Source of the DNA: Epiperipatus broadwayi
Taxonomy: Eukaryota; Onychophora; Udeonychophora; Euonychophora; Peripatidae
Assembly: GCA_028023455.1 (NCBI GenBank)
Contig: JAQFVV010006313.1
Coordinates: 1,806,992-1,870,991 of the forward strand
DNA: 64,000 nucleotides
Direction of reading: 5' to 3'
In this document: piece by piece, positions 1 to 10,365 of the stretch
Layout of the letters: each line of letters opens with the position of its first letter
Position numbering within the stretch: position 1 is the first letter of the stretch
Notes under the pieces: model-generated
Database searches by the model: none
What the model was told of the DNA's origin: nothing
The model's input: the letters and a program-made list of their open reading frames with translations, nothing else
Translations under genes and position numbers: made by a program

Positions 1-408
1 TCAATACTGATTATTTTTTGCAGGCATTTCTCTATCTCATGATTAAAAGTCATATTTGTACAAGTAGTATATGTTGTAAAGTTGCACAAATTCTAGCATT
101 AAAAAACAAATAAATTCAAATGAGGATACAAAATATAATAAAGATGTCTGACTTTTTCTTTTCAATCGAAGCACTCTAAAAAATCTTATATTCATAGTTT
201 CTATATCAGGTGACAGAACTTGTTAAAACATTTTCTATTTAAAGCATGTCATTCTTTGATTTAATGATTTTATGGTTAGGACTTAAAGTTCATCACTTCA
301 TAATATTTTAATTTTTACCACTTTTTGACATCGCAAATAATTGTTTCAAATTTTTATTTCATGGATTATGACTAAAATTGTATTAATATACTAATTAAAA
401 GAACGCTT
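1..408. other. AT-rich sequence, no gene seen
   Basis: Plain AT-rich sequence upstream of the first Penelope-like element. No reading frame, tRNA-like box pair or repeat that I can match elsewhere in the window. Confidence 0.6.
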
Positions 409-480
409 TAATATATATATATATAAAATACATATTTTGCGGGTTAATATATATATATATAAAATACATATTTTGCGGGT
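409..480 (-). repeat. 36-bp tandem duplication at the PLE-A 3' end
   Basis: Two identical 36-bp units (409-444 and 445-480), each a short (TA)n tract followed by AAAATACATATTTTGCGGGT. The same terminal sequence occurs once at the end of the other PLE-A copy (about 4285-4310) and in the fragment near 31.2 kb. It is therefore a duplicated element terminus rather than a random satellite. Short tandem terminal repeats are known in Penelope-like elements. Confidence 0.8.
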
Positions 481-511
481 TCATCCGTGTTAAAAACTTT
501 TAATATCAATA

Positions 512-541
512 TACTGACGTTTCGACTTGGTCACACAAGCC
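512..541 (-). other. hammerhead-like motif in the PLE-A 3' region
   Basis: On the minus strand: GTGTGACCAAGTCGAAACGTC, a GAC/GTC mini-stem with a CAA loop followed at once by GAAAC. This is the arrangement of stem II and GAAA in hammerhead ribozymes, which are known from PLE terminal repeats. The expected CUGAUGA is replaced by CTTGTGT, so cleavage activity is doubtful. Confidence 0.35.
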
Positions 542-643
542 ATCCACAGAGTTATAAAAAGGTAGAAAGACGGTTGTAGAGGCGCTACAATCACTGGTTT
601 GAATAAAACATTAAAAATCCCACCAATAGCAAAAATGTTAAAT

Positions 644-964
644 TTAAGAATGTTTTTTAAAGAAATCTTTCCAAATAGGAGGAAGTTTGCACGTATCATC
701 TCGCTTATTGATACAATCTGGCCTTTTAAGTATCTCAATGGTTTCTCTGATTTTGCATTGGTAGAGATTATCACATCTGGATATGATCCTGGTACTAGAA
801 AAATCTATTTTATGACCTGAATCTATAGTATGGAGTGAGAGTGCTGATGATGATGAGTATTGTTTAACTGCATTAGCATGCTCATCTCTCCTAACACTGA
901 TGCGACGATTACTCATACCTATGTAAGAAGCTTTACAATTTTTACATGAGATTTGATAGACACC
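644..964 (-). pseudogene. GIY-YIG endonuclease domain of PLE-A copy 1
   Basis: C-terminal part of a Penelope-like polyprotein, open on the minus strand from at least 964 down to the stop at 644. The nuclease signature is visible: G-V-Y at the start (codons 964-956), a C-x2-C pair, then S-Y-I-G followed by R-R and R-R-D-E-H. These match the GIY, YIG, Arg and Glu positions of the family. The frame ends in P-I-W-K-D-F-F-K-K. This endonuclease would nick the target DNA. Upstream the RT frame is broken, so it is a remnant and not an expressed gene. An internal ATG at 916 is not a meaningful start. Confidence 0.8.
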
Positions 965-2050
965 ATGAGATTCAAGAGGGATTGAATCTTAGGTTGGTTA
1001 TTATATTTGATCTTTTGATACAGAAAATGCTGTATCTATATTATACGTTTTAATATACGTCCGATACTGTCTGTAGTTCCTTTTACATATGGAACACAAA
1101 TCCTAATAGCTGACTTATCATCTTTTTTTCTATTTTGTTTATTTTGGCTTGAAATAAGGCTTTTTTTTATAAATTTTAATTATAACTATTTCTAATAAAA
1201 CACTATTAATATGATTTATTTTTCTTTCAGATTGTCATCTGAAAGGTTAATTGCTCTATTTAAAAGAGTTTGGCTACAGAAACTATCTGAGTTGGGATGA
1301 TGAGAATGTAAATGTAAATATCTGTTTGTGTTATCCTTTCTGTAAATAGAAAAAGATAAACTATTTTGTTCTGGTGACTAGAACATCAAGAAAGGAGTTT
1401 TATCAGACTCTGTCTCCATTGTAATTTAATATGAGGTGATATTATTTAAATGTAAGAAAAAATATCTAATGTATTTTTTCATGGCCATATGACAAAAGTT
1501 ATCTATGTATCTGAGCCAAATGAGAGGTTTTAAAGATGATGATCTAAAGCACGGTTCTATATTATGAATAAATCAGCTATACTCCTGAGATAGGTGAGCC
1601 CATAGAACCAAATGTGAATGCCAAAATGATTAGAGAAAGTTTAATAAAGCAATATTGTGTGCAAGTGTGGATTATATTTAAACTTATCAATTGGTTAAAA
1701 AGAACACATCAAAAGAGATAGCATTTTACTTTTAAAACAGAAATAAAATGAGAGAGTTTTAATATATGATTAATAGGGGTGTTCATGAAACCGATAATAT
1801 CTAGCTAAAATTATGGAGAATCTACTATTGGAAAGAGGTATTGTATTTTTGCCATAAATTTTTGAAGAACAAGATTTTCAGAGGATTTTTTATTTTTTAT
1901 CTCTTTAATTTATAAAAGCTTTTTTTTTTCCAATTGTATGATTCTTTTGATAGTTTATAAGTTTTATCACTAGAGACTAATTTTATTATGGTAAAGCAGA
2001 CCATTAAACACTTTATGCTGGAAGTACAAAATTGATTGTCCGTTTATATT

Positions 2051-2597
2051 ATTTATCTTCCTTGAAATTATTTTAGAGCTTAGTTTTTAAAAATTAAACG
2101 CCTAGCTAAAAGCCGATGTAAATCATTTTATAGACTGACAACATTAAGACATTCTAAAAGGTATCGAAGGTTAAAAAAATTGAATTTTCTAAAACCGAAA
2201 TTTATCTGTAGAGAGCTTTCTTAGATAAATGTAAATTTTTTATTTGTGTTTGGATTGTTTAATTAGTTGTTTTTTTTGTTACCATTCCAATCTTTAAACA
2301 ATCAAAACTGCAATGACAAAAAGTCCAAGTAAAGAGTATTTTATTATAGTAATAAACGTAAAGTAGCAATACTTTATCTTTGCTAATTTTCAGTTTCTTA
2401 ATAAAAGAGTTTAAAATAATATTGTTTTCCTTAGAATTTACTAACATTATAATTGTTCTGGAAACACAATTTAAGCATAACGTGTGATTTTGACGCTAAC
2501 AAAAAGATAAATACAAGTAACTTATTTCTACCCACTTCAAATATCGGTGTTTAAAAACCCCAGAGGTAGAATGTTAAAAAAGATTCAGGGAAATATA
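2051..2597. other. unassigned spacer between PLE-A copies
   Basis: AT-rich stretch. It may hold 5' PLE-A sequence too decayed to recognise. No open frame or tRNA-like motif that I trust. Confidence 0.5.
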
Positions 2598-3217
2598 TAA
2601 AAAATATTTTTCATGTTAAAAACTTTTAATATCAATAGACTGCTGACTTGGTCAACAAGCATCCACAGAGTTATAGAAAGGTAGAAAGAGGTTGTAGGGC
2701 GCTACAATCACTGGTTTGAATAAAACATTAAAAACCCACCAATACAAAATTAAATTTAAGAATGTTTTTAAAGAAATCTTTCCAAATAGGAGGAAGTTGC
2801 ACGACACTGCTTATTGATAAACTGGCCTTAAGACTCGCTTTTGATTTATTGGTGATTTACACTTTAGACTGACTGAAAATATATGATGAACTATAGTATG
2901 AGGAGATGATGATGAGATTTAATGATAGGATCTCCCTAAATGTAGCACAACCATACATAGTAAGAGCTTTACAATTTTTACATGAGATTGAAGACACCAT
3001 GAGATTCAAGAGGGATTGAACTTATTTATTATATATTTGAAAAGTATTATATATGCGTTTAATATACGCCGATACTTTGTTTCCTTTTACATATGGACAC
3101 AACTAATGCTGACTAATTTCCTTTTATTTTGTTGAAATAAGGCTTTTTTTATAAATTTGTAATTATAACTATTTGCAAATAAAACACTATTAATATGATT
3201 TATTTCTTCTTTCAGAT
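2598..3217 (-). mobile_element. PLE-A copy 2, left (inverted) arm
   Basis: Minus-strand PLE-A 3' half (GIY-YIG region, 3' UTR and terminus), alignable with copy 1 at 480-1230. It joins head to head, near 3217, with a plus-strand PLE-A copy, giving a fold-back. Compared with copy 1 it differs mostly by small deletions: the stretch matching 650-989 (340 bp) is only about 262 bp here. The nuclease coding sequence is destroyed. Confidence 0.8.
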
Positions 3218-3219
3218 GT

Positions 3220-3789
3220 GTGGGCTCACCTATCTCAGGGGTAATAGCTGATTTATTCATGGAATATATAGAAACTCATGCTTTAGAATCATCATCTTTA
3301 AAACCTCTCATTTGGCTCAGATACATAGATGACACTTTTGTCATATGGCAACATGGAAAAAATACATTAGATGATTTTTTCTTACATTTAAATAATATGC
3401 ATCCTCATATTAAATTTACAATGGAGACAGAGTCTGATGGAAAACTCCCTTTTCTTGATGTTCTAGTCACCAGAACACCAAATAGTTTATCTTTTTCTAT
3501 TTACAGAAAGGATACACACAGACAGATATTTACATTTACATTCTCATCATCACCCAACTCAGATAGTTTCTGTAGCCAAAACTCTTTAAATAGAGCATTA
3601 ACCTTTCAGATGACACACTCTGAAAGAAGAAAAAATCATATTAATAGTGTTTTATTAGCAAATAGTTATAATTACAAATTTATAAAAAAGCCTTATTTCG
3701 CCCAAAAACAAAATAGAAACAAAAAGAGAAAGCCTATTAGGATTTGTGTTCCATATGTAAAAGGAACTACAGACAGACAGAGATATTAA
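3220..3789 (+). pseudogene. Penelope-like reverse transcriptase fragment
   Basis: Open frame of 189 codons with the C-terminal half of a PLE reverse transcriptase. It begins with M-G-S-P-I-S-G (the first codon is GTG, merely where the inversion junction opens the frame). The catalytic Y-I-D-D is at residues 35-38 (R-Y-I-D-D-T-F-V-I-W), and K-L-P-F-L-D-V-L follows, a pattern typical of PLE RTs. The fingers, upstream palm motifs and N-terminus are missing because the element is cut at the junction. It should continue into a linker and GIY-YIG domain, but the frame stops at 3789 and the downstream region is frameshifted. It cannot make a functional enzyme. Confidence 0.85.
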
Positions 3790-4225
3790 AACGCTATATA
3801 TAGATACGCATTTTCTCTCATCAAAAGACGCAAATATAACCGCCTAAGGATTCAATCCCCCGAATCTCATGGTGCTATCAAACTCGTAAAAATTGTAAAG
3901 CTTCTTCTGGGAAACATCGCACAGGTAGGAGAGAGAGCATGCTATGCAGTAAACAACACTCATCATCATCCACTCTCACTCCATACTGATTCAGGTCATA
4001 AAATGATTTTCAGACCGGACATATCCGATGTGATAATCTCTACCAATGCAAAATCAGGGCCAGAGAACTTAAAAGCGATGTATCAATGCGGAGATACGGC
4101 AAACTTCCTCCTTTTGAAAGTTCTAAAAACATCTTAAATAACTTTTGCTATTGGGGGATTTTTATGTTTTATTCAAACCGGATTGTGCCCAACTGTCTTT
4201 CTACCTTTCTATAACTCTGTGGATG

Positions 4226-4253
4226 GCTTGTGTGACCAAGTCGAAATGTCAGT
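4226..4253 (+). other. hammerhead-like motif, PLE-A copy 2
   Basis: CTTGTGTGACCAAGTCGAAA then TGTC: the same mini-stem plus GAAA arrangement as at 512-541, with one change after GAAA. The CUGAUGA part is degenerate. Confidence 0.3.
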
Positions 4254-4365
4254 CTATTGATATTAAAAGTTTTTAACACGGATGAACCCGAAAAATATGT
4301 ATTTTATATATATATATTATCTTGCAGCATTTTATCGAAAAGCTGGTTCAGATCTACTAACAAGC

Positions 4366-4875
4366 TCATTATATTACATTTGTAAATACAAGTTAATTAA
4401 GTCACATTGTATATGATATTTTTTCTTTCTATTATAGTTTGGGTTTTAAGTATTTGGTGATGTTATATTGCTAAAGCTATATTAATATGTGGTATATCTG
4501 AATTTAGTTCAGTCCCATAAGGCTATTTAACTTAAATAGCTGGATTTGAAGCATTATATAGATGTCTGAACATTTTAGATTTACTACTTAATATTTAAAT
4601 ATTCGATAAAGGCTGGGCTTGCATTTGTAATTTAGATCTAGTGTATGAATGTCCTATCGTCTCACTGACAAAACCAGTTTTGGGCTAGGGATAATTCTAA
4701 ATAGAGATGTTAAATGCTTTGGGGATAGGGATAATTGTAGATAGAGATTTTAAATGGTTTCTCTTGTGGCATTTTTATCATTATATTACATTTGTAATTA
4801 CATTATTGTTATATTACATTTGTAAATATAGGCTAATTAAGTCACGTGATGTATAACTGTTTTCCCTGCTATTAC
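4366..4875. repeat. 510-bp module bounded by 70-bp direct repeats
   Basis: A segment of about 70 bp at 4366-4437 (ATATTACATTTGTAAATACA, then AATTAAGTCAC) recurs at 4805-4875 in the same orientation with about 80% identity. Between them is a shorter tandem pair at 4687-4761 built on GGGATAATT and ATAGAGAT. No coding sequence. Origin unknown. Confidence 0.55.
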
Positions 4876-4927
4876 ACACACACACACATACACACACATG
4901 CACACACATATATATATACACACACAA
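4873..4927. repeat. (CA)n/(TA)n microsatellite
   Basis: Imperfect CA dinucleotide run with a TA interruption. Confidence 0.9.
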
Positions 4928-5082
4928 AGACTACTCTAATAATCAAAAGCGCTCCTAAGTGAATAAAATCTTTTAAAATATATCTGATTATTGTATTTAT
5001 AAACATTCAATTGTATAATTACGTATATTGCATTAAAGAAATAGAGACATCGAATTATAATATTATTACATATATATATAAA

Positions 5083-5815
5083 CCTGAATTATCTGTATTT
5101 GGTATTTGCTATTAAGTTGTATAACTAATTTTGCCACTCTGTCCGATACACCATCAATCTCCACAATGTTGTTCTTCCATTTTTTATTTATAATGAATCC
5201 TACTCCACTTGTATTTCCAATGTTTGTACCTTTATAATAGAGTACATGTCCACTTTTTAAATATCTTCACCTTTTCTTTTATCTTCACAAAGTCCAGTAA
5301 TGTCTCATTTAATATAAGACAGTTCTTCTAATTCTGCAATATTTCTTCACATGAAAGTGATCTGCAGGTGTCATCATCAACTAGCAGCCTGAGTTCACAA
5401 TCAGGAGATTCTTAACACCCTCCACCTTTGGCCACCATTTGCTACCATGGTTGGTGACTTTACAGTCTCCTGGGAATAAGGGCCATAATTTATTTTTGTC
5501 TGTCATAATTGTTTATATTTAGGAAAAATATTTATCATTTACACAAACATTCATTCTGCCTTATCAGGCAACTGAAAAGAAACACCATGCTGTTTCTTGA
5601 TCTTAAATTCAGAGGTAAAAGCCAATAAACTCACAACACTGGCTAATGCATATTGGTGAGCAGCCCATCCTTGTTTGTATACTATATGAATAATCACATA
5701 GTAATAACAGCTGCAATGACAAGAATGCATGGACTGGACATTAGAAATTTGCCCTGTTTAGTTCCTTTAAGGCCTCCAAGAGGAATCAAAGAGTCTTCTT
5801 TCAGTTAATAGCAAA
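5083..5815 (-). mobile_element. RTE-type LINE, inverted 5' segment (twin priming)
   Basis: Minus-strand 5' part of an RTE element. 5083-5350 encodes the N-terminal APE endonuclease region (same as 25020-25260 of the best copy). 5353-5815 is the 5' UTR, which matches the 5' UTR of the copy at 58023-58514. The segment's inner coding end lies at 5083, at CAGATAATTCAGGTT on the minus strand, and the plus-strand remainder resumes at the same element position at about 5820. This is the layout expected from twin-primed LINE integration. It lies next to a (TA)n tract at 5068-5082. Confidence 0.85.
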
Positions 5816-8322
5816 ATTTTTCATGTTTATGTCCCAACAAGTTCTCATAGTGATGAAGTAGTAGAATATTATTATATGGATGTACACAAGGCTTTTGCTC
5901 ATAGTAAACAACATTTTAAAATTATTATGGTAGACTTTAATGTTAGAATTGGTAAACAAATGAAAGATGAATGTGCTGTAGGTAATTTTGGTTATGATAA
6001 TAGAAATGAGAAAGAACGTAGACTTGTGGAGTTTGCAGATAAAGAAAAAAATATTAATTCATTTTCTGAGAAAAATGTTAAAAGGAAATGGACATGGAAG
6101 CATCCAAATAAAGGTACCACAAAATCGGATTATATTTTGACTAACAGTAAATACATATTTCAAGATTATAATGTTCTTAATAAATTTAAATCAGAATGAG
6201 ATCAATGATTAGTCAGATGTAAGATATGTGTTAATGCAAAACTAGAGAGACAAAAATTGCTAAGAAAACAATATCCACAGTTGATATTCCTAATCTTCAG
6301 AAACATTCTAATGAATTTAAATTAAAACTTACAAATCGGTTTCAAATATTAGTAGATTTTGAACATGATTCAGATTTGAATGAAATTAATATGAAAATAA
6401 CTGATACACTTTTAAAAACTGCAACAAAGATAGCTGGTAGAAAAAAGCAGCAATTGACCAATACAATTTCTACTGAGACTAGGGAATTTATGAAAAAAAG
6501 AAGGAATATAATGATATATAAAAATGATGCATTAAAAAGATTGAATATCTCAAATTTTGTAAAATGGTGCAGAAAAAAGTTGAATATGATATAAGAAAGT
6601 ATAACTATGTACTAGCATAGAAAATTATAAAAGAAAATAAAAGTCTCAAGAGTGTAAAACAACATTTTGGTATTGGTATGAAATTTATATATGCAATAAA
6701 AAAATGGAATTATTACTAAAAAAGAGATGATATCATGAAATGGACAGAAGACTTTTATCAATAATTATATAGTAATAAAGAACTAGTATCTCCTATATCT
6801 ATTACATCTTCTGAATTGCCCAGAATTTTAAATGAAAAAGTGAGACATGCAATTAAATGTATGAAGAAGGGAAAGGTCGCAACTAATGATGGAATTATAA
6901 TTAATATATTAAAAGAATCAGGTGAAGAAAATACATTTTTTTTAACAAAGTTATATACCGAATGTCTAATGTCTAAATGATAAAGATGTACCAGATGACT
7001 GGAAAAATGCAGAATTAATATTAATATTTAAAAAGGCGATAAAAAATATATTAGAAATTATAGACATATCAGCCTTTTATCAGTTTTATACAACAAATTT
7101 ACCAAGATAATTACAACTCATCTACAGAGAACATTGAATTTCCACAAACCAAGAGAACAAGCTAGATTTAAAAGTGGTTTTAGTACAATAGATCATATCC
7201 GGGTATTGAGAGAAGTTATAGAAAGGACAAATGAATATGAGTTTCCATTATGCTTTTGATTTGTAGATTATGAAAAGGCATTTGATTCTATAAACATTTC
7301 TCACAGTAATTAAAGCATTGGATCATCAAGGTATATATATCCAGGATATTATCATATTTTAAAGAACATTTATAAAAATTCAACAGTGATAATTATCTTA
7401 CATAATGATACTAGGAAAGTCAACATTGAGAAAGGTATAAGACAGGGTGGCTCCATATCACCAAAACTTTTTACAGCAGTGCTGCAAGAAATACTTTGTG
7501 GATTAAAATAGAAAGCTAAAGTAGTGAAAGTAAATGGAGATTATTTAAGTCATTTAGATTTGGCAGATGATGTAGTTGTTTTTGCAAATAATGCTTTAGA
7601 GCTACATGAAATGTTGCAGGAGTTATCATATGAAAGTAGGACTAAAGATACATGTTAAAAAAACTAAAGCAATGTTTAATGGATTTTCTCAAAATATGAA
7701 AATAAAGATTGATTATGATGAGTTAGAACATGTTAACAGTTACAAATACCTTGGCCAAATAATTAATACAGATGGAAACATAATGAATAAAATTAATCAT
7801 AGAATTAAACATGGTTGCAATGCTTTTGGTAGAAATAACTTGATACTAAAAGGAAATATGCCTACATGTTTGAAAATGAAGTTTTTTTAATTAATGTGTT
7901 TAACCAGTTCTTACTTATAAATCTGAGACTTGGACACTTAATAAAAGAGCAATACAGAGATTTCATACCAATCAAAAAGTATGGAAAGATGCATGTTTAA
8001 AGTAATAAGAAGAGATTGAAAACCCAATATATGGGTAAGATAACAAACAGGTGTTACTGACCTCATTGAAAAAATTAAAAAACTGGAGTTGGGCTGGGCA
8101 TATTTCTAGAAGAGATGATAATAGATGGACAATTGAAATCTTAAACTGGATTCCAAGAGATTGTAAAATACCCAGAAAGAGACAATATTTTAGATGGATG
8201 GATGAAATAAAAAAGTTTGCATATGTGATATGGAGAAGAGAAGCTAAAGATCAGAGAAGATGGAATGAACTTAGAGTGACCTTCATACTGCAGTGGATTA
8301 ATGGTTTATGATGATGATAATG
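5816..8322 (+). mobile_element. RTE-type LINE, 3' segment
   Basis: Plus-strand continuation of the twin-primed RTE: endonuclease C-terminal half, reverse transcriptase, C-terminal domain and a TGATGATGATAATGA tail running into (TA)n at 8322. It is colinear with the better-preserved copy at 25260-27781. Intact blocks separated by frameshifts and stops show that it is long dead. Confidence 0.9.
5876..8311 (+). pseudogene. RTE endonuclease-reverse transcriptase, broken
   Basis: Remnant of the single LINE protein. Surviving open blocks are 5876-6199 (APE endonuclease: V-D-F-N-V-R-I-G, where an intact enzyme has G-D-F-N-A), 6376-6594 (EN-RT linker), 7606-7890 (RT thumb; K-T-K-A-M-F and Y-K-Y-L-G-Q-I-I) and 8051-8311 (C-terminal domain; W-S-W-A-G-H-I, R-W-M-D-E-I). 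The palm is recognisable as V-D-Y-E-K-A-F-D-S near 7265 and as A-D-D-V-V-V-F-A at about 7562-7590, but premature stops and indels interrupt the frame in at least five places. The endonuclease nicks DNA and the RT copies the RNA from the nick in functional relatives. Confidence 0.85.
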
Positions 8323-9108
8323 ATATATATATATATATATTACATTTTTACTACTAGAGAAAGAAAAAGCAAACAAAGGTTTACAGGATAAATGTCTTTC
8401 ATTCTGATATTTATTATTTATTTTTGCATATGTTTTCTAAAATCATTTTCGTAAAAACAAGGATTCCTTCTATTAGACACTTGTCTTTATCACATTATAC
8501 CTCTCACAACCTTATTACAATGTCATTATAATATTGTCTGGAAATTATTCTTACAAAAATATAACATTGATTGTATGAACAAGTAAAATTATGTTATTGC
8601 ATTTTCTTAACAAGTATCAAACTCCTAAACTAAGGAAAGTAAAAAAGAAAGAAGCATATTTGTCAAATAAATATTAACATCAAATTAATCTTTTTTTTTC
8701 ATTGTTTTTTTCAAAGGTAACATTTATTTTATAAATTATTTTAAATTACTATACAAGACAGGGTATCAAAAAGAATCAAGAAATGTAATATAATATTTGT
8801 AAATAAAAAAAAAAAATTCTAAATATTTCCATCATGCTTTGAATAAAATATTAACACGTAATGAATGCAATGATAAAAACTTCAATATACTTCATCCCCA
8901 CTTCACCTTATACTACTATCCATAAAGTTTATACTTAAGGAAAGAACTTTCTGTTTTTTTAATACATTGTGTTTGTTTGTTTTTTATTGAATAGTTATCT
9001 TTTAAAAATTTATACATTTTGTCTTTGAAATCATAATTGAAAAATTGTTTATTAATAATCATGCACATTCCAATTTTGAAAAAAAAAAGTTGTATTTATT
9101 TTTTACTT
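8322..9108. other. (TA)n then AT-rich sequence, no gene seen
   Basis: (TA)n at 8322-8342 forms the 3' flank of the RTE element. The rest is AT-rich with poly-A and poly-T runs and no supported feature. Confidence 0.6.

Positions 9109-9142
<34 letters not shown>
9109..9142. repeat. (CA)n(TA)n microsatellite
   Basis: Pure CA run followed by a TA run. Confidence 0.95.
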
Positions 9143-9143
<1 letters not shown>

Positions 9144-9270
9144 AGATTCTTTGCATATATTAACTTTTATTGAAAATACATTCTGATTGCACCAAAGAAA
9201 AATCATCTATGCCTGATTTGAAAATGAAATCTTTTATAAGAGTTTAGAGATGTGAATATAAAATGTAATT

Positions 9271-9319
9271 GATGCTGATTTATATATATATATATATATA
9301 TATCAGCATCAGATATAGC

Positions 9320-9361
<42 letters not shown>
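9271..9361. repeat. (TA)n palindrome and adjoining (TA)n array
   Basis: GATGCTGAT at 9271-9279 and its complement ATCAGCATC at about 9302-9310 flank a (TA)n core, making a palindrome. A second long (TA)n follows at 9324-9361. Such sequence can extrude as a cruciform. Confidence 0.85.
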
Positions 9362-9363
<2 letters not shown>

Positions 9364-9644
9364 GTAATAATATAGCTATTTTGTATATTTTTAAGCAGAA
9401 GATAATCAATATTATTTTTGTTGATTATGAAGAAACTCCCACTCTATCTTGTGCCTTGGATTGAGAGTTTTCTCACATTCAACAAAAACAATGTTGATTT
9501 AATATAACAGTACAGCATATGTGTAATGAGTTGATTATCTTCTGTTTAAAATTATAGTTTGAAACTGTGGTAGTAAATATATAGTTTAATTTATATATTG
9601 TAATTCTGCAGAAGAAAATTGCCTTTCACACATGTGCTATTAAA

Positions 9645-9873
9645 TTGATATTAAAATGGCATGCACTCACCCATAGATATGTATTTTAAAAGCATAAGTG
9701 AACCACTTATACTTAGAACTTATTTTTAAATAACTCAACCATACTGACTATGCCTTAATTAGGGTTTGAACTTGGGTTTATTTAAGCATAGGATTTTGAC
9801 ATAGGTGGTCCACTTATGCTTTTAAAACACTTATTGATGGGTGAATGTGTGTCAATTTAATATTAATTTGTGT
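9645..9873. mobile_element. MITE-like fold-back element, about 225 bp
   Basis: Inverted arms of about 62 bp: 9647-9709 (blocks CACCCAT, TTTTAAAAGCATAAGTG, ACCACTTA) and 9804-9870 (the complementary blocks CACTTATGCTTTTAAAA and ATGGGTG). They surround about 95 bp of unrelated sequence. There is no coding capacity, so it would be a non-autonomous DNA transposon or another fold-back. Target-site duplication is not clear; both outer ends carry ATTAATAT-like sequence. Confidence 0.6.
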
Positions 9874-9952
9874 AAAGAGTAATTACATATAAAAATTGCT
9901 ATATTATTATTATTATATACTACATACATTCAAAGTAAAATTCTTTTAAATA

Positions 9953-10095
9953 TTTGTGATGATGATATTTTAGTTGTTCTTATGTATTGGACTATTCCCA
10001 TCATCTAATATTAAGTATTGAATATCTTTAGAAAAATTTAACTTTATTTAAAAATTCCAACTACATTCAATAGTTATATTTAAATACAAGTATAG
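9953..10095 (-). mobile_element. SINE family B, 3' tail fragment
   Basis: Minus-strand 3' part of the SINE found complete at 23773-24107. Shared blocks are GATGGGAATAGTCCAATACA (minus-strand reading), TTTAAATAAAGTT and TATTTAAATATAACTATTG. The tRNA-like head is absent. Confidence 0.65.
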
Positions 10096-10096
10096 G

Positions 10097-10365
10097 GTAC
10101 ATACTAAGCTAAATGTAACATAAGAAGATGTGAATCCAGACTTTTATATCTTTTTAGTCAACTACTCTATCTTTTACCCATCACAACACACATGTGAAAA
10201 ATATAAATAATCTCCACTATACTTATGTCATGCTGAACCAGCACCCAAAAGTTGGTCCACATTATCATCTCCCATACATATGTATAATCAGTGCTCAATT
10301 TATATTAAGGTAGCATATGTTAAAACTTTAATGGAATGACTTCATTCTTCTCCACTCTCCAACTT
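10097..10365 (-). repeat. repeat family E, copy a
   Basis: One of three related copies in 1 kb. Shared blocks with copy b (10580-10802): CCCATACA, ATACAATCA, TTTATATTAAG, TAGCA, AACTTTAATGGAATG. Copy c at 10843-11080 is the inverse. On the minus strand it contains GATAGAGTAG and GGATTCACATC, which resemble decayed tRNA A and B boxes, so a SINE origin is possible. Confidence 0.65.

Larger units (their letters stand above)
409..2050 (-). mobile_element. Penelope-like element PLE-A, copy 1 (decayed)
   Basis: Read on the minus strand this is a PLE: decayed reverse transcriptase (roughly 2050-1100), then a GIY-YIG nuclease domain (about 964-644), a short 3' UTR and the 3' terminus at 480. The RT is recognised from T-F-G-S-M-G-S-P-I-S near 1600, which lines up with the G-S-P-I-S motif of copy 2 at 3220. 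Many stops and frameshifts interrupt the RT. PLEs encode an RT related to telomerase plus a GIY-YIG endonuclease and insert by target-primed reverse transcription. The 5' boundary is uncertain; similarity fades around 2.0-2.1 kb. Confidence 0.8.
3217..4310 (+). mobile_element. PLE-A copy 2, right arm with RT
   Basis: Plus-strand PLE-A starting abruptly inside the RT domain at about 3217 and running through the GIY-YIG region to the terminus GGATGAACCCG and AAATATGTATTTTATATA near 4270-4310, beside a short (TA)n. The first 560 bp are well preserved. The part from 3780 onward is riddled with small indels relative to copy 1. The sequence from about 3617 is the inverted counterpart of 2598-3217. 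Confidence 0.85.
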
